DNA of 64,000 nt from Ailurus styani. Taxonomy: Eukaryota > Chordata > Mammalia > Carnivora > Ailuridae. The position numbers were made by a program, and so were the translations under genes. The stretch is taken from the NCBI GenBank assembly GCA_002007465.1, contig LNAC01000378.1, positions 502,691 to 566,690 on the forward strand. The letters run 5' to 3'. The notes beneath the pieces were generated by a model, which saw nothing but the letters and a program-made list of their open reading frames with translations, did not search any database and had not been told where the DNA came from. The first letter of the stretch is position 1; every line of letters starts with the position of its first letter. Shown in pieces: positions 63,100 to 64,000 of the stretch.

Positions 63100-63560
63100 G
63101 GCCCAGGGAGGGGGCGGGGGCGTGGAAGTGGGGACCCTGGGAGTGTGTGCCAGCAAACGCCCCAGGCTACCGAGAGATAGGGTTTGTCTCCTCCATTCGT
63201 GCAGATTGGCTTCAACTGCACCTGGCGAGGGTGTGCCATCCCGATCGGTTTTTAACAGACGTTCCCGGGGGTTCGCTGGGAACTTGGCGTCCACTTTCTT
63301 CACCGGAAGCGTAAAGCGTGCCACGCGCTGCCCCCGGCGCTGGAGATCCGGGGTTACTGCGCTTAGGTTGGGCTTGGGGCAGGGTTTTTCGGGAGCATGC
63401 GTCCCTCTCTGCAAACCTACATCCCTCACTTTCCACCCCATCCTCCGGGCCTGGAGGGCGCCTGCGTGGCCCCGGACCTCAAGCCCAGCACCGTCTCCCC
63501 GCCCCGTCTACCTGCAGCTCTGGGTCCCGGAACCCGGGCTGGTCCGCATAATGAGGGCGT
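63100..63560. promoter_or_regulatory. CpG island
   Basis: CpGs are dense over about 460 bp ('GGGGGCGGGGGCGTGG', 'CCCGATCGG', 'GACGTTCCCGGGGGTTCGC', 'GCGTGCCACGCGCTGCCCCC', 'GGCGCCTGCGTGGCCCCGG'). Mammalian islands of this kind usually mark promoters. No TATA box, start codon context or exon is recognisable, and the overlapping frames on both strands (63091-63585) are typical of GC-rich DNA. Confidence 0.65.
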
Positions 63561-63812
63561 TGAGCGGCTCTCTGTGTTGATTTAATACAAGTGCACCGTG
63601 AATGCGGAAAAATAAATAGAAGGACCGAACGTATGACTCGCCGTAGTGAAAAGTCTTTTCGAATAAATAAAAAGAGGCCGAGTTTTCACTGTTGAATGTA
63701 AATTCCTTTGAAGTGGAACTAATCATTTCAAGGATAGTTCACGTTGTCCTAACAACGCGGGTGAATGGCAAGGGCCCTTCTTTTTGTTAAAGATATGTTT
63801 TCTTTCTTTCAG
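63561..63812. other. AT-rich spacer between two CpG-rich blocks
   Basis: An abruptly AT-rich stretch with three AATAAA-type motifs (near 63610-63616 and 63662-63669) and no recognisable repeat. It ends in 'GTTTTCTTTCTTTCAG', which resembles a 3' splice site at 63811-63812. Confidence 0.45.
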
Positions 63813-64000
63813 TCAAAACTGATGATGATACCCCTTTCACGCTCTGTCCTCCAGGATCGTAAATCTCCACTCCCAGCTACCCAAATCGCACTTTCAGATG
63901 CCAAGCCCCCGCGGGTGACCGCTTCTCAGGCGGGGCCGGCGCGCACCGGCCTTCCCGCCCCCACCCCGGGACCCCGCGCTCCCCGCGCCCGTCGGTCCCA
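63813..64000 (+). other. Candidate partial exon in a CpG-rich block at the window edge (unproven)
   Basis: From the AG at 63811-63812 one frame stays open for 62 codons to the end of the window. It contains in-frame ATGs at 63822 and 63825. The other two forward frames close within the first 16 codons. The last 100 bases are very CpG-rich. The encoded sequence is Pro/Ala/Arg-rich toward its end, as GC-rich noncoding DNA would also be, and no family is recognised. The ATG contexts are weak. It may equally be upstream promoter DNA of a gene lying beyond 64000. Confidence 0.2.

Overview
The window is mammalian genomic DNA from a carnivoran, most likely a mustelid. About 32 copies of the tRNA-Lys-derived carnivore SINE (CAN-SINE) are present: head 'GGTGCCTGGGTGGCTCAG', a CT-rich 3' half, and AATAAATAAA/A-rich tails, often with intact target-site duplications. 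Many young copies carry the 'CACAAGTAGGCAGAGAGG' signature in the antisense tail. I associate that signature with mustelids from memory; it was not searched. The ancient LINE-2, L3/CR1-like, MIR, MER5A, MER20, hAT and MLT/MST LTR repeats are those shared by placental mammals.

I see no protein-coding exon that I can assert. The long open frames all fall in repeats, simple sequence or GC-rich shadow frames. The window reads as intergenic or intronic DNA. The only place where a gene edge is plausible is the right end: a CpG-rich block at about 63.1-63.56 kb, an AT-rich spacer, then a second dense CpG block reaching the window edge, with a pyrimidine-tract/AG and an open frame from 63813 to 64000.

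Layout: 0-5 kb holds L2, MIR, a MER20-like remnant and the first SINEs. 5-24 kb is SINE-rich (about 20 of the 32 copies lie in the first 24 kb), with nested SINEs at 11.1-11.5, 12.6-13.0 and 16.4-16.7 kb, paired AC/GT microsatellites at 12.3 kb and a long TTC tract at 15.8 kb. 21-25 kb is an old L3-like element split by an L1, itself carrying two SINEs. 25-33 kb mixes an LTR, L1 pieces and unique sequence, including a small CpG/YY1-motif cluster at 28.6 kb. 33.7-35.6 kb is unusually free of recognisable repeats. 36-47 kb is dominated by L2 and MIR, with a 215-bp assembly gap at 44251-44465. 47-50.5 kb holds MER20, two L1 3' ends and MER5A. 52.1-54.9 kb is one antisense L2 broken by three LTR-type insertions, one of which carries a young SINE. 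55-64 kb is mostly unique, becomes GC-richer, and ends in CpG-rich DNA.

No novel biological system was found. The strongest content is a readable stratigraphy of nested retrotransposition and a few structure-prone sequences. Repeat family names were assigned by eye from remembered consensus patterns, and boundaries of ancient repeats are approximate (tens of bases).
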